From Alentia gelatinosa (taxonomy: Eukaryota; Annelida; Polychaeta; Phyllodocida; Polynoidae), in NCBI GenBank assembly GCA_950022655.1, contig OX465583.1, forward strand, positions 14,903,298-14,967,297: 64,000 bases of DNA, read 5' to 3'. The first letter of the stretch is position 1; each line of letters opens with the position of its first letter. This document shows positions 22,479 through 33,221 of the stretch, piece by piece. A program made the position numbers and the translations under genes. The notes under the pieces were generated by a model. It had not been told where the DNA came from. It saw only the letters and a program-made list of their open reading frames with translations, and ran no database searches.

Positions 22479-23121
22479 GTCGGTATACGGATTCGACTTG
22501 CTCTGTCGTAGAGCCTATTCCCAAGTCGTTGAGTAGCTGGTTTATCATGTCCCGTAAGTTTTCTCCTTCATGTTCCATGGAGCCGTCTATCAATAATACT
22601 TTTCTGTTGCTTTCAGATTCAAACCTGTCAACTTTTTCAGAGATTGTTAGGAGCGCTCTGGCTTGTGTGAGTATGTCTTCTTTATTTTCATCAACTTCCT
22701 TGTCTCTTGTGCCTGCTCCAAGTTTGAGTGCATTCACTTCTGTTGCAATTTTGGCCATGTTATCAGAAACCGATTGCAAAAGCCCAGCAGTGTTGCCCTG
22801 TATCTTGTCCGCCTTTTCACATCGAGCTTGGAGAGATGTGAGTATATCAGCAGTAGTAGCGGTTGACTTCTCCTGTGCTTCCACTCGGTCCTCTAGCTCA
22901 TTTATTTTTTGAATAATATCTTGAGGCTTTGAGTCTTGGGTCAGTCTAGGCATGTGGGTGAGTGATAATGGGGGAGTTTCCATTGCTTCGGATTCAGGTG
23001 AGTTTTCTGTCATGTTCTTGCTCTCAGATCTTTTAGCACGTGTCTCATGCTTACCTTTCGTCATGTTTCTAGTACTCTGTACTGTTGTTGATGGAGTAGC
23101 GTCAACTGAGTTTCTTTTCAC
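22327..23121 (-). CDS. non-LTR retrotransposon ORF1: coiled coil plus RRM-like domain
   Basis: 264 residues. A basic, Ser/Thr-rich N-terminus (1-70) is followed by a heptad-rich segment starting IIQKINELEDRVEAQEK and running to about residue 165, predicted as coiled coil. A globular domain beginning RKVLLIDGSMEHEG has RRM-like (Transposase_22/L1 ORF1p-like) strands, including VESVYRHGR and IRSIMVRFASP. ORF1 proteins of this kind trimerise and bind element RNA as chaperones. The stop at 22327 lies inside the start of the NADAR homology in another frame, so the C-terminus may be a frameshift product. It is the first ORF of the element. Confidence 0.82.
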   Translation of the reverse strand: MKRNSVDATPSTTVQSTRNMTKGKHETRAKRSESKNMTENSPESEAMETPPLSLTHMPRLTQDSKPQDIIQKINELEDRVEAQEKSTATTADILTSLQARCEKADKIQGNTAGLLQSVSDNMAKIATEVNALKLGAGTRDKEVDENKEDILTQARALLTISEKVDRFESESNRKVLLIDGSMEHEGENLRDMINQLLNDLGIGSTTEQVESVYRHGRHDPASKRIRSIMVRFASPTTKSKIFQNIRKLSFLPRWRKISLSDSSV

Positions 23122-23194
23122 TTCTTGTTTATAGTTTTTTGGGGGATATTTGGACGAGCCTATGTCGTACCACCTCTGCCTCTACCGCATGGTT

Positions 23195-23505
23195 AGTCTG
23201 AATGGTGGGTCGCATATGGATTTTGGTGTATGGAGGGCAGTGTAAGGTGGGTGGTGTATTGCCAGCGTATGGTTGGCAGCGTATGGTGGGCAGCATATGT
23301 AGGGCAGCCTATGACAGGCAGTGTACTAAGGGTGGCGTATGGAGGGTGGTGTCTGGAATGTCAAGTGCAGGTGGAGTGCGGCATATGGTGGGTCACATAT
23401 GGAGGACCGTGTATGGTGGCCGGTGTATAGCGGTTGGTGTATGGAGGGTGGGGTATGTAGGGCAGTGTATGTTGGGCAGCAGTGTATGGTGGCCAAACCC
23501 GTGCT
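23195..23505. repeat. GTATGG-type minisatellite, right block
   Basis: About 300 bp of G-rich degenerate units (GCGTATGGTGGGCAGC, GTATGGAGGGTGG, GTATGTAGGGCAGTG). Together with 17130-17204 it brackets the 6-kb retroelement. Several open frames here are repeat artefacts. Confidence 0.75.
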
Positions 23506-24949
23506 TATATTTTAGCACCAGCACATGCTACAATCTGATTGATTGACCTCTCATTAGGCACCTGTCAATCACAGCCTTCCTGACTGAGCCGGTCAAGGTT
23601 GCTTTGTCACTCCCTCTAATTATCAGATGACCCCGCCTTAATCTTGGGTTGTTACATTCCTCCCTCGTTTCAGAAAGTTAGTGTTTACTACTCTGAGATA
23701 CACATAATTTCACGGATCTCCTTTCACTTATGAAATACAGTGAGTGGCCCTGCAAATAAGTGTAAGGAGAGGGTGAGTAAATGTTCTTGTAGGAGGGGGG
23801 GGGGTGGTGAAAAGGTTTTATCCATGTGAGAGTTTGTTGGAAGTAAGTGGAGAGTGATGGTCACATGACATCTGAAATATGAGTCAGGTGGCTGTTGGTG
23901 GTTGGAGAGTGTAAACCTCTGCCGCCACATTACAGCCAACAGGTTTGCCACAATGTCAACTTGTACTGTGATCGGACCTATAGGCCGGCAGCCAAAGCCC
24001 AAATTTGGGCCTAACCCCGACTTCTCTGATATAGTTTTTTTCTCTGTTGATTATTCACCACTACCATGTGTATAATGAGATCTAGGGTGGTGTGGAGCTC
24101 TCACCCTTGAGCAATTTCAAATATTCAAGATGGCATCCTCAATGCCTGCTCTGAAGGACTTTATTTCTAAAACTCACATTTTTTCATTATTTGCTACTTC
24201 AGATCTATGATATTTTGGTCAAGATATATGTTTTGGGGTCCAGCAATTTTGATGGAAAGGCTATAAGAAGAATTAAATTTACCGTTTCCATGGTAACGAG
24301 CTATATTGCTATAATTAATCTGATAAAAAGAGATAAAAATGCCATAACATATACGGAAAATGTAAATTAGTGCACTGCTTTTCATCCTAGCTGTATGTTC
24401 ATGGCCCCAATATATCAGATAAATGTGTTTGATGAGTCACATTCCTGTTGCCATGGTTACCAGCCATACTCATGTTTGGAAATAGAGGTAATGATACACA
24501 ACTAAAAGAATACAGATTAGTTTAGTTGAGTGCCTTCTAAGATCAGGCTAAGATAGTTTTTGTAAATACCCTCTTAGTTGTTGTCATGGTGACCACAAAG
24601 ATGCTACCATGACTGAATCCCATAATGTTTTGAAAAACATGGATCTCTTTACTGATATCCCATTGATTGATTTTCAGATAATCTGACGAAAATTGGAGTC
24701 CAGGGTTGAAATAGCATGATGGGATGTACCATTCTCTCCTTAAATTTCCAAGAATAACACTTAATCCATATCTTATTTCCTTGTTTTAATCTAGAGCTAA
24801 ACTATGGAGAGCAGCTGTATCTTTAAGAGGCATCTCAGAGGCTACAAGTGTAGTATGAAATTGCATGTCTTGGTATACATCAAAACCAATCTTACTAAGT
24901 ATAAAATTATGAAGTTTTCCCACCAGCCAAAAGAAAACGACGCTTACCG
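23506..24949. other. non-coding DNA
   Basis: No gene recognised. It contains a G-run near 23795 and mixed unique DNA. Short frames have no domains. Confidence 0.5.
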
Positions 24950-25598
24950 TCAGTATTTGACTTCAAACTTCATTGCCTGTACTGTGGCAAAGGCTGTGAT
25001 GTAAACAAGGATCCAAAGAATCATAGAAGATGGAGACCAGCTTTTATGTGTTGTTCAACACACACTGAGCATGATGGGAAATCTTCTTGAAAAATGTCAT
25101 TCTCATAATGACCACTGGGCAAATGAAGTCCAAAGTCGCATTGGAGGTGCTATCAGTGACCTGCATACAGTTGATGCTCGTTATCACAAAGACTGTATAC
25201 AATTATTATTTAGTAACTGGTGCCTTTCAGATGGTCCAAAAGGCATATCCAAACAGTTTGAGTCAGATGAAGCTTTGCAGCTTGTAATAGAAATTCTACA
25301 GGCTGACAGAAATTAGATTTGGAACTTTTCAAATTTTCAAGCAGTACCAGGATAATCATGGCTCACTCAACCGTTCACACCTCTTAGATAAGTTGCAACA
25401 ATCCTTTGGCGATGACCTTGTCATCCTTAAAACTCCTGGTTATGCCAGTATAATTGCATTCAACAAGAATGCTTTGGCACTGAAGATGGTTAAGGGTGTT
25501 AATGTGAATGATGACCTTGCGAGGAGCATTGGCCTTTTGTCAAAACATGTTGTGAAGGAGTGTATTACTTGGGACAAGTCTTCATATCAAGACTGACA
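24950..25598 (+). pseudogene. decayed copy of an uncharacterised repetitive gene family (N-terminal part)
   Basis: Three frames must be joined. The first gives a zinc-finger-like CLYCGKGCDV segment. The second (25071-25316) gives NLLEKCHSHNDHW, then DLHTVDARYHKDC. The third (25393-25598) gives QQSFGDDLVIL and KTPGYASIIAF. From memory, the C-x-x-C-G start followed by the DLHxADARYHxxC phrase is typical of large uncharacterised, multi-copy proteins in invertebrate and fish genomes. The biochemical role is unknown. Stops and frame shifts make this copy non-functional. A C-terminal piece of the same kind of protein appears decayed at 59105-60400. Confidence 0.6.
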
Positions 25599-26700
25599 CA
25601 CCTATAACAAATCCCCAGCCTCTAGAAACAGAAGAATAGATTCAGTTCTACTCTTTGACACCAGGCGGCAGCACTGCGCAGCCCACCTAAATATCCAGGT
25701 CAACCTCACTGGAACTCAAACACTCTCCACACAGAGTTTGCCACTAAGCCAAACCTGAAAAGTGGCAGGAGTGCGAGCAAGGCGACGGAACAGGTCAGCT
25801 GATCGGTCTATACCAATAGGAACCCGGGATGTAGGCAGAGACGCCAAAACACGGCGATCTGGGCGGGAACCTCCCTTCACTTGAGGTAGTGAGCGCTACA
25901 CGAACGCCTCGCAAATGCTATCACACTTCAAGTCTTTGCCTGTGCCTGTATGTAGAACCTCATATTAATACTAAGTATAGGGTCAGAAAGTTATATCACA
26001 TCAGAAACCAGCCTTGCTCGGAACTTGAAAGTGGGGAATTCCAAAAATGGCGGCAGGAAAGGCTTTCTGCTGGATTTTGAAACTTGTTGGCAAAACTCAC
26101 ATGAGGCTATTACTAGTGTGTGCCCAAATTAGATTTGCAATACCTCCAACAGCTGAAATAAGGTAACTATCTTAATGTTTATAAGGTATAAAGTAATGTG
26201 AAAATTGCAAACCGTGTTTATAATCTTCTGATTCCTCATCTGTATTTACAACCTTGTCTAAAGACCTCATTTGAACATCTGTGGAACACAGGTTCACAGA
26301 TATTGGAAGATTACTCCACAAGAGTAGTTTTGTCCTAATCTACCTATGTTAGCTCGAGCTCTGCAAGGCAATGTGACAAAGGTCCCATATGTCAATAGTA
26401 TCATGTATAGATGCTATTCAAAGGATATGATGACTATGACTGGGAAAAGCAACATGGTGAAGGCAAGCTTGACAAACTGTTGGAAGCAGTCCTGTCTTTA
26501 TATACTTGGAACACAAAAGGTTACCTACAACTACTGCAAGAAATATCTTCAGAAGATGATTATTCCTCAGCAGATGAAGAAAGTGTATTCATACCATGAA
26601 TGAAACATCAAAAGATAAGATCTGGGCAGTCTTCCGAGGGAGCAAATTTTAGTTATTATTACACATCGGAGATGTGACATCTACCATATCAGTTTGGTAT
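25599..26700. other. non-coding DNA
   Basis: No domain recognised. The open frames at 25889-26080 and 26346-26603 have no supporting features. The last part could be the decayed 5' portion of the RT relic that follows. Confidence 0.45.
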
Positions 26701-26719
26701 ATTTTCCAGATAGGAGTGG

Positions 26720-28200
26720 AAAATTTACCAAACTATATAAATCAATACTTTTCTGAGATGGGACCAAATTTGGCCAAAAATATGTATATGCCTTGGAAAG
26801 GTTATGATGAGTATATTGAGGTGGAAATGGCGGAATTAAAGGTACAGGAGGAGGAGGTGAGCAAGCTAATTGATAGTATTAAGGTGAACAAACCGTCTGG
26901 AATGGGTGATATTAAGACCAGTGTATAAAAGGACTATCTCGATGTAATCAGCTATGTATTTACAGATTTATTAAACAAAAATTTCTGTGATGCTGATATA
27001 CCTGTGTCCTGGAAAGGAGCAGTGATCACTTCCATACCCCAAGGAGGTGACCCCACTGATTGTGCAAACTTGAGACCTTTTTCTGTATTACCTCTCCAAG
27101 CCAAGATACTAGAAAAAATAATCAATAAGAGAATAATAGAGCACATGGAAACAAATCAGCTACTAACAACAGCACAAGGCGGATTCAGGAAAGGATTTTC
27201 CAACATCCAAACGGTTGCAGATTTCACTGATGAAATACTCCGAGCCACAAACATAGGGAAAATTACGGGAACAGTATTTGGTCGATGATGATTCCCATGC
27301 ATCTAGGGCATTGTAGGGCAGAGTCTAGAACCATAAAAAACACATAACTCCAATATTTAGCCAGGTTATGGCTAAAAACGTGACGGCGTCACGTTACGAC
27401 ACCTGCATAAAATCGTGCATAAAATAAAATGAAAAAGTGCCAGAATACAATGAGTTTCACCGTTTTTAATGACTCACATATATGCATCTTCCCACCTCAA
27501 GTTGTGCTATTTTGATGTAGTTTAGGCAGTCACATTACAATACCCTCTTAAATTCTAATAACTTTAGTTCCCTTTAATATTAGTGATTAGCACCAACATA
27601 TTTTTTCGTCACGTTACGACACCGTCACGTTGCGACCCTGTCACGTTACGACCCCGTCATGTTATGACCCGCAGTGGGTCACGTGGGGTCAGGAGAAAGG
27701 TAAAATTAGTGGTTATGTGTTGGATACATATATACCTATAAAATGGCGAAGAAATGAAGTCTTTATCTTTATTAAAAAAAAAGTTATGAGGCCCTACATA
27801 TTTTTGCTTCACGTTACGACCCTCGTCACGTTACGACCCCCCATCACGTTACGACCCCTGGTGAATGTAAGACCAGGGAAAACCAAAATAATGATATAAA
27901 TGCATTTTCTATGGATCAAATCCATTTCCCCAGTGTCAGCCCAGTCCCTGGTGGGGGTGTAGCCAGAGTATTTGAATATGACCCAATGTGGGGGAGGGGG
28001 GGGGGGTGTTTGGGGGGGGGGTCGTAACGTGACGTTTCTATAGAGTTTTTTAATATATAGAGATGATATTTGCCAAAGGAATTTATGATCCTCTCAGATT
28101 TAATTTTTTGGCAGTTGCTGCGATTTCGTGATTTTCGACCAATTATAGATCTCAAAAAGGCCTTTGACACCGTAGACCACTCGACACTCTTATTATTGTT
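26720..28200 (+). pseudogene. non-LTR reverse transcriptase relic split by an insertion
   Basis: 26720-26925 gives YINQYFSEMGPNLAK...PWKGYDE, equivalent to the FFTNIGPDLAGKY...PWKPYDE region of the element at 17579. 27004-27279 gives PVSWKGAVITSIPQGGDPTD, LRPFSVLPLQAKILEK and GGFRKGFSNIQTV up to GKITGTVF. The next expected residues, IDLKKAFDTVDHSTLL, appear only at about 28147-28190, after an 861-bp insertion. Downstream RT sequence including YADD is missing. The lineage is close to the 17579 element. Confidence 0.85.
27280..28140. mobile_element. 861-bp insertion carrying repeated CACGTTACGACCC
   Basis: Bounded by GGTCGA at the left and TCGACC at the right, it interrupts the RT codons between GTVF and IDLKKAF. 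At least seven copies or variants of CACGTTACGACC lie in its middle, several of them separated by only 10-20 nt. An inverted copy (GTCGTAACGTGACG) lies near 28020, and a GTGACGGCGTCACGTTACGAC phrase near 27379. There is no coding capacity. Long G-runs occur near 27990-28020. Confidence 0.65.
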
Positions 28201-28717
28201 ATTTCGATGTCTTGGGGTAGTTGGTTGAGTGTTTAGTCTGGTTTGACTGTGTAGATCCCTTTTAGTGGGGGTATGGGTTTTGTGTATGGGTTAGTAGGGA
28301 GGGTATGATGGGTTTTTGTTTGGCCAATGGAACCGTTAGTGTTGGTGTTATTTTATCAAATGTCATTTGATGAATCTGAGTTGTGGCGTACGGGCCGTCG
28401 CCAACTTGGCCTATCAGGATCATATAAGTAACAGAGCGGCATCCGCTACTTTTGTGCATGATTGTTGTATAATAATGCCATTATTATACTTTTGTTATTT
28501 CTTCTGCTTTGTTGTTTCGCCTTCACTGTGGTCACTTTGTCTGCGGCCAAAAAGGGGTTTAATTTTTTTTTTAATTTCCCTCAACCAACTAAGGTTACAC
28601 AAACGAAAAGATTTTTAACACATCTGATCCCAAAGGTTTCTAGAGAAATGATAGTGAGATACTTAATTACAAATCCAAGTCAGATGATAAATCAAACTGA
28701 AAGATAATGACAACAAT

Positions 28718-29355
28718 ATGGAAATTCCAGACAATGAAATATCAGACTTCATAAACAAATACTTTGTCTCCATAGGAAGCAAACTAGCTGAGAAGCACAA
28801 GGATCCATGGACATTTGACGGATCCAAACCTGATGCTAACTTTGAACTTCAACATGTAACAGAAGAAGAAATAATTAAACTTTTAAGGAAAACTGACATT
28901 AATTAAAAAATCATCTCGTATAAATAACATTTCCTCTAAACTGCTATGTGATACCTTTCCCATACTGCCATTCCACCTAACTTTTATCATCAATCTTTCA
29001 ATTGCAAGTAAAGTATTTCCCGAAGCCTGGAAAAGCACAGTAGTAACCCCAATTCCTAAGGAAGACAACAAGATGGACATAAACAACTACAGGCCCATCT
29101 CCATACTACCCATACCCAGCAAGATGATATAGAAAAACTAATACATGCACAGATCTACAACTACCTTGATCAACACAAGATTCAATCTCAAAAACAACAT
29201 GGATTGAGACCTGACCACTCAACCACAGCTGCTCTTGCCTATTTTACAGACAAGATTTACTATAATATTATCACAGGTATTTCTGCAGACACAATATTCA
29301 TTGACCTTAAAAAGGCTTTTGACACAATAGAACACCAAATACTCATAAAGAACTG
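28718..29355 (+). pseudogene. non-LTR reverse transcriptase relic, second lineage
   Basis: 28718-28904 gives FINKYFVSIGSKLAEKH and the TEEEIIKLL block. A frame break follows, then FPEAWKSTVVTPIPKED, NNYRPISILPIPSKM, KQHGLRPDHSTTAAL and IFIDLKKAFDTIEHQIL. The sequence stops shortly after this motif, so GVPQGS and YADD are missing. It differs in sequence from the relic just upstream and represents another RT family. Confidence 0.82.
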
Positions 29356-29452
29356 AAGCACTACACATTCGCTAGTACAATGATAGAAAATTGCAATATA
29401 TTGCACAATTACTTTGTAAACCCTATTAAATTGTGTGAAAGAAATTCACTTA

Positions 29453-29698
29453 GGCCCAGCATCCACCTACTACGATATGTCTCCAATTTGGTCTACGATG
29501 CACCTCCCGATGAAAAATCAAGATCACGACGGAAGGTCACATTTCGGGGCTGTTGACCACTTTTCTGCAATTAGACAAAAAACCCATACAATGTGTGGTG
29601 GATTGGCATGTCTAGACATATGTCTACGATATTGACTTTTTGTATCGGAGCCATATCAGTAGGTCTAAATTCCTTTCGTAGTAAGTGGACGCTGGGCT
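29453..29698. mobile_element. PIF/Harbinger-like MITE
   Basis: 246 bp with inverted ends: GGCCCAGCATCCACCTACTACG at the left and the complement of AGCCCAGCGTCCACTTACTACG at the right. TTA flanks both sides (29450-29452 and 29699-29701), the target duplication expected for PIF/Harbinger. It lies among RT relics. Confidence 0.75.
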
Positions 29699-29870
29699 TT
29701 ACCATCAATGCTAAAAAATAAAAAAACATGGTATTCACAATCAAAGCTAAACTAAAGTACATGTATACGCATTGAACCCCCGAAGCTATATAATAAAACT
29801 ATCTCTTTAGTAAACAACATACATCCATCTAGGAATAATATTTGACCAACTTCTGGATTACCGGGACAGG
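29699..29870 (+). pseudogene. RT thumb-region fragment
   Basis: Directly after the MITE, the plus strand reads TINAKK-stop-KNMVF and then HLGIIFDQLLDYR. These are the TINAKKTK..VF and YLGI..D..LDY blocks that follow YADD in CR1/Jockey-type RTs. It is broken by stops and probably the remainder of a copy interrupted by the MITE. Confidence 0.65.
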
Positions 29871-30049
29871 GGGCAATATCACCCCTCGCCCATTGGAACC
29901 CTATACCAAAGAACAATATTGGTATAGAGGCTATTCATGTTCATAATTGTCATCTCAGTTCACCTATAATCACTCATATCTGTATGAGTAGGAGGAGCTA
30001 CTCTGATGTTGAGCAATTGGTTATTTAGTTCTGAAAACAACTCTGAGAC

Positions 30050-31230
30050 CCCCATCGCTGCCTACATAGATATGAAAAAAGGCCTTCGACTGTATTAATC
30101 ACAATATATTATTGTATAAGTGAGACAAAATGATTCGCGTAATCGTTTGCGTCCCTGGTCCCGGATGTGGGTGTGGGGCGTCTCGCGTTTCGCAAAAGAT
30201 TTCGCACGTCCTGTCACACTTTTATTATTGTATAAGTTATCAGAAGTAGGTCTAGGTCCCAATCTCTTGAAATGGTTCCGAAATTATCTAGCAGATCGAC
30301 AAACTTATACAGAGTACGCTGGGTATAAATCAAGCCTAAGACGTGTCAATTGCAGCGTACCCCAAGGGTCCATTCTCGGACCATTGCTATTTATTATTTA
30401 CGTTAATGATCTCCAGACAGTTATAAAAAAAATGCAAATGTATTATGTAAGCAGCTCCAAACCCAATCTTAAAGAAGCTGAAAAAGGCCTCCAGGTAGAC
30501 CTGAATGCAGCACTACAATGGTACACAGCTAATAGATTAACCGTAAATACTCAGAAAACAAAAATAATTTATCATGGTACGAAGAGAAAACTCAAAACGA
30601 CCAAAAAAGGCGACATTTATATGGAGACTGATAAACTAGAATGTGCAAATTGTATGAATTATCTCGGTGCACATATAGACGAAAATTTGATTTTTGAAAA
30701 GCATGTAAATGAATGTAATAAAAAGCTGAACAACAAACTGTACCTGCTAAGAAAAGTGAGAAGTTTACTAAGTAAAAACACTGCTTCAAGAATTGTCAAA
30801 ACCTGTATTCCTCCAATTGCAGATTACTGTTCATTTTTTACAGTAGTGCAACAACAAAAGCTTGTAACAAACTATATATCAATCTCTTCGTTGTGCCAAC
30901 TTTAACAACACATACCAGAGTCGGAGGGTCATCAGTAACAAAGCCCTTCTAGAAATAAACAGATTGGATCGGTTCGAAGACCAACGCATGATCCTACTCC
31001 TAGTTATATTCCAAAGTTTGATACGCACTGGACATGTGCAAATGCAGGATACCACCAACCTCCCAAATACAGATGCTACTGCCAAGGAAACTGTGAAAAC
31101 CACCAAACCAAGGAGAGAAAGGTTCAAGAACTCGTCTTTTTACAGAGCAACCATCTGTTGGAACAAACTCGAATGCAGTCTACAAACAAATACTTCTAAA
31201 TTTTTAATAAAGGAATACGAAGATTGTTAG
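30050..31230 (+). pseudogene. non-LTR reverse transcriptase relic with C-terminus
   Basis: It opens with AAYIDMKKAFDCINHNILLYK, is interrupted by a 101-bp insertion (30122-30222), and continues KLSEVGLGPNLLKWFRNYL, CSVPQGSILGPLLFIIYVNDL. It then jumps from KKMQMYYVS straight to the downstream region, so the YADD box is deleted. The NYLGAHIDENLIFEKH thumb and a C-terminal CWNKLE block end at 31228. One frame change lies near 30900. Apparent initiation codons here are irrelevant. Confidence 0.87.
30122..30222. mobile_element. 101-bp insertion with 15-bp target duplication
   Basis: TATTATTGTATAAGT is present on both sides (30107-30121 and 30223-30237). Removing the insert plus one copy restores the expected RT reading (NHNILLYKLSEVG). 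A 15-bp duplication suits target-primed reverse transcription. The insert is GC-richer than its surroundings, and its identity is unknown. Confidence 0.8.
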
Positions 31231-33221
31231 CTTTGAACAAAGTATAAAGTAAAATAAAAATCACCTCTCCTTTTGTACTCAATTTATAACTACAAGGATG
31301 TTTGTGTAATGAAAGATAGATCAGAACATCAACGCAACTTGGCGCATGAAGCGGAGGCGTAGCCCCCACGGCTCCCGAGAGAAGGCCGCAGAAAAACAAT
31401 TCCCAGGTGTCCTCTGGTGTCAAACTGTATATTCTGGCTCACTTATGGAAGTCGGTAGAAGATGAGTTAGATCACAGCTTCGTGCCCCCCCCCCCCCCCC
31501 CTCGAATCAATTCACCCGGATCTTCAAAAACACTACCAATCTGCTTTTACAACTTATTTATTCACATTCACTATATATATATATACCATCATTTATGTAT
31601 GTATATATGTATGTATGTAATTTGATTATTTGCACCACATGTTAGCCAAAATGTATGTTTAAGTGTTGTAATTAGATAAAGAGTAAATACTCACACTTCG
31701 ATCAATATTGTATGGAAGAACAATGTATTTAACATTGAGTACAATAAAGATCTTTAAAGAAGAAAAAAAGAAGTTAGGGGCACTAAGCCCACACAATTGT
31801 ATGACATAGGGGCAGTAAGCCCTACTGTATGGATCTCCATATCTACTACATTACCTACTACTCATTTTATGTTAGTACTGCATCACCATTTACCAACTAG
31901 TCAAGTATGCACATAGTGCTGGTTGTAAGTAAGACAGGCCTAAGAGCCTATGTACTACCATGATAAATGAAGGAATCAAAAACAATTCCCAGGTGTCCTC
32001 TGGTGTCAAACTGTATATTCTGGCTCACTTATGGAAGTTGGTAGAAGATGAGATAGATTACAGCTTCGTGGCCATTCGCCGTTGGAGTTAGCAGATATTC
32101 ACTATCCAGAATGGCCGAGGGGCGCTTCCCAAGGAGCTGGGAGGACTCAGCACCTACGCATGGCCATCTCTCGGTCCGAGGTTCCATGAGTTTGCCGCTA
32201 GCTGGAAGCACCGCAGACTAAGCAGAAATCTAGGCATCCAGCCACCCCCCCCCCCCCCCACCCCCCCGCTCTGCTTTTAATTCTGCAAGGGGCTGCACCA
32301 TCTCCCCCCCCCCCCCCCCCATGCGGCCGAAAGGGCACAGTTTCCCACTTTTCCTTGTATTGCAACGACAACTTTAATGCTACCCATGCTCATTCCTTCA
32401 TAGGCTGCAGCATCAGGCCCAGGCACGAAGCCTCGCCTCATGCTTAGTCACCGTCCGGACCCTTTCGTTGAAAGGCAGGGTCAGGACCTGTTGTTACCTC
32501 TTCTTCATCAGCTTGAGAGCCTTCCTGTGAGGGAAGTGAGATGGGAGGCAGGGCGGCCAGAAATTCCTATCTTGTAAGGGCCTAGTCCCAACCATAGGTG
32601 TTCATCGCCACCCACCTCCCACACATTCTGGGAGTGCTTGCCGGAGGAGACGACCAGGTGTGAGGCGAGTCATGCTTTATTCTCGCCCAGGGACTTCTTC
32701 GCAATACCTGGATCACCTCAAGTCCTCATCAGACCTGGTTACTTGCCGCTCTACGGGACTGCGGCGTTCTCTCGGGAGCCGTGGGGGCTACGCCTCCGCT
32801 TCATGCGCCAAGTTGGGTTGATGTTCTGCTTACTTCAACACTGGTATTTTATAATTGCAGATACGCCCCAGATGTGCACCTCCTACGGTGCCTCCCTCTC
32901 AGCGTAACATACCCACTTTGCCCCACTGACCTTGAAGTCTATCTCTTCGTTCAATCGTAACTCCAATCATATCCTTTGGCAGGCACCTCCCATGACTGTC
33001 CCCATTCTGGAGCCCATCTTCGCCCAAGCGGGCTCCCTCACTCACTGCTCCGGGCCTCTAACTTCCCTCACACCCTATCTATACATTCTTTTGGAAAACG
33101 ACAGAGAGACAAAGTAAATAGTGCCAAAAGTGTGTATGAAATTGAAAAGGACAGTAGCAGTCAGATGAACGAGGAAACAGGGCATCAAGGTTGGGTGGCT
33201 AGAAGAGTGCTAGCTTTTTTA
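31231..33221. other. non-coding DNA with duplicated and inverted segments
   Basis: An inverted repeat of about 66 bp with about three mismatches lies at 31325-31392 and 32768-32833. A direct repeat of about 85 bp (AACAATTCCCAGGTGTCC and onward, to CAGCTTCGTG) lies at 31390-31474 and 31981-32071. Also present are C-runs near 31486, 32247 and 32305, and TA/TGTA microsatellites near 31575-31620. Short frames share a recurring Gly/Ala-rich phrase but no domain I recognise. Confidence 0.6.

Larger units (their letters stand above)
17205..23207 (-). mobile_element. near full-length non-LTR retrotransposon (CR1/Jockey-like) encoding NADAR and SGNH domains
   Basis: Read on the minus strand, 5' to 3': leader; ORF1 with coiled coil and RRM-like domain (23121-22327); NADAR domain (22478-21909); SGNH hydrolase domain (21880-21135); a spacer of about 0.8 kb; APE endonuclease (20270-19576); RT (about 19560-17579); 3' UTR; poly-A (T-run 17205-17226). 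Both ends lie in the same GTATGG minisatellite. GCATAT occurs at both junctions and may be a short target duplication. SGNH esterase domains in ORF1 of CR1-like elements are established; a NADAR domain in one is not something I know to be described. The copy is dead: EN has an internal deletion, RT has YPND in place of YADD, and there are frameshifts at about 21680 and 19580. Confidence 0.88.

Noticed and set aside
22409..22912. 167-codon plus-strand frame with hydrophobic Ser-rich protein
   Set aside because: Antisense shadow of the coiled-coil ORF1.
27600..27870. CRISPR-like array of CACGTTACGACCC repeats
   Set aside because: Repeats are 12-13 bp with irregular spacers, in eukaryotic DNA inside a retroelement relic.
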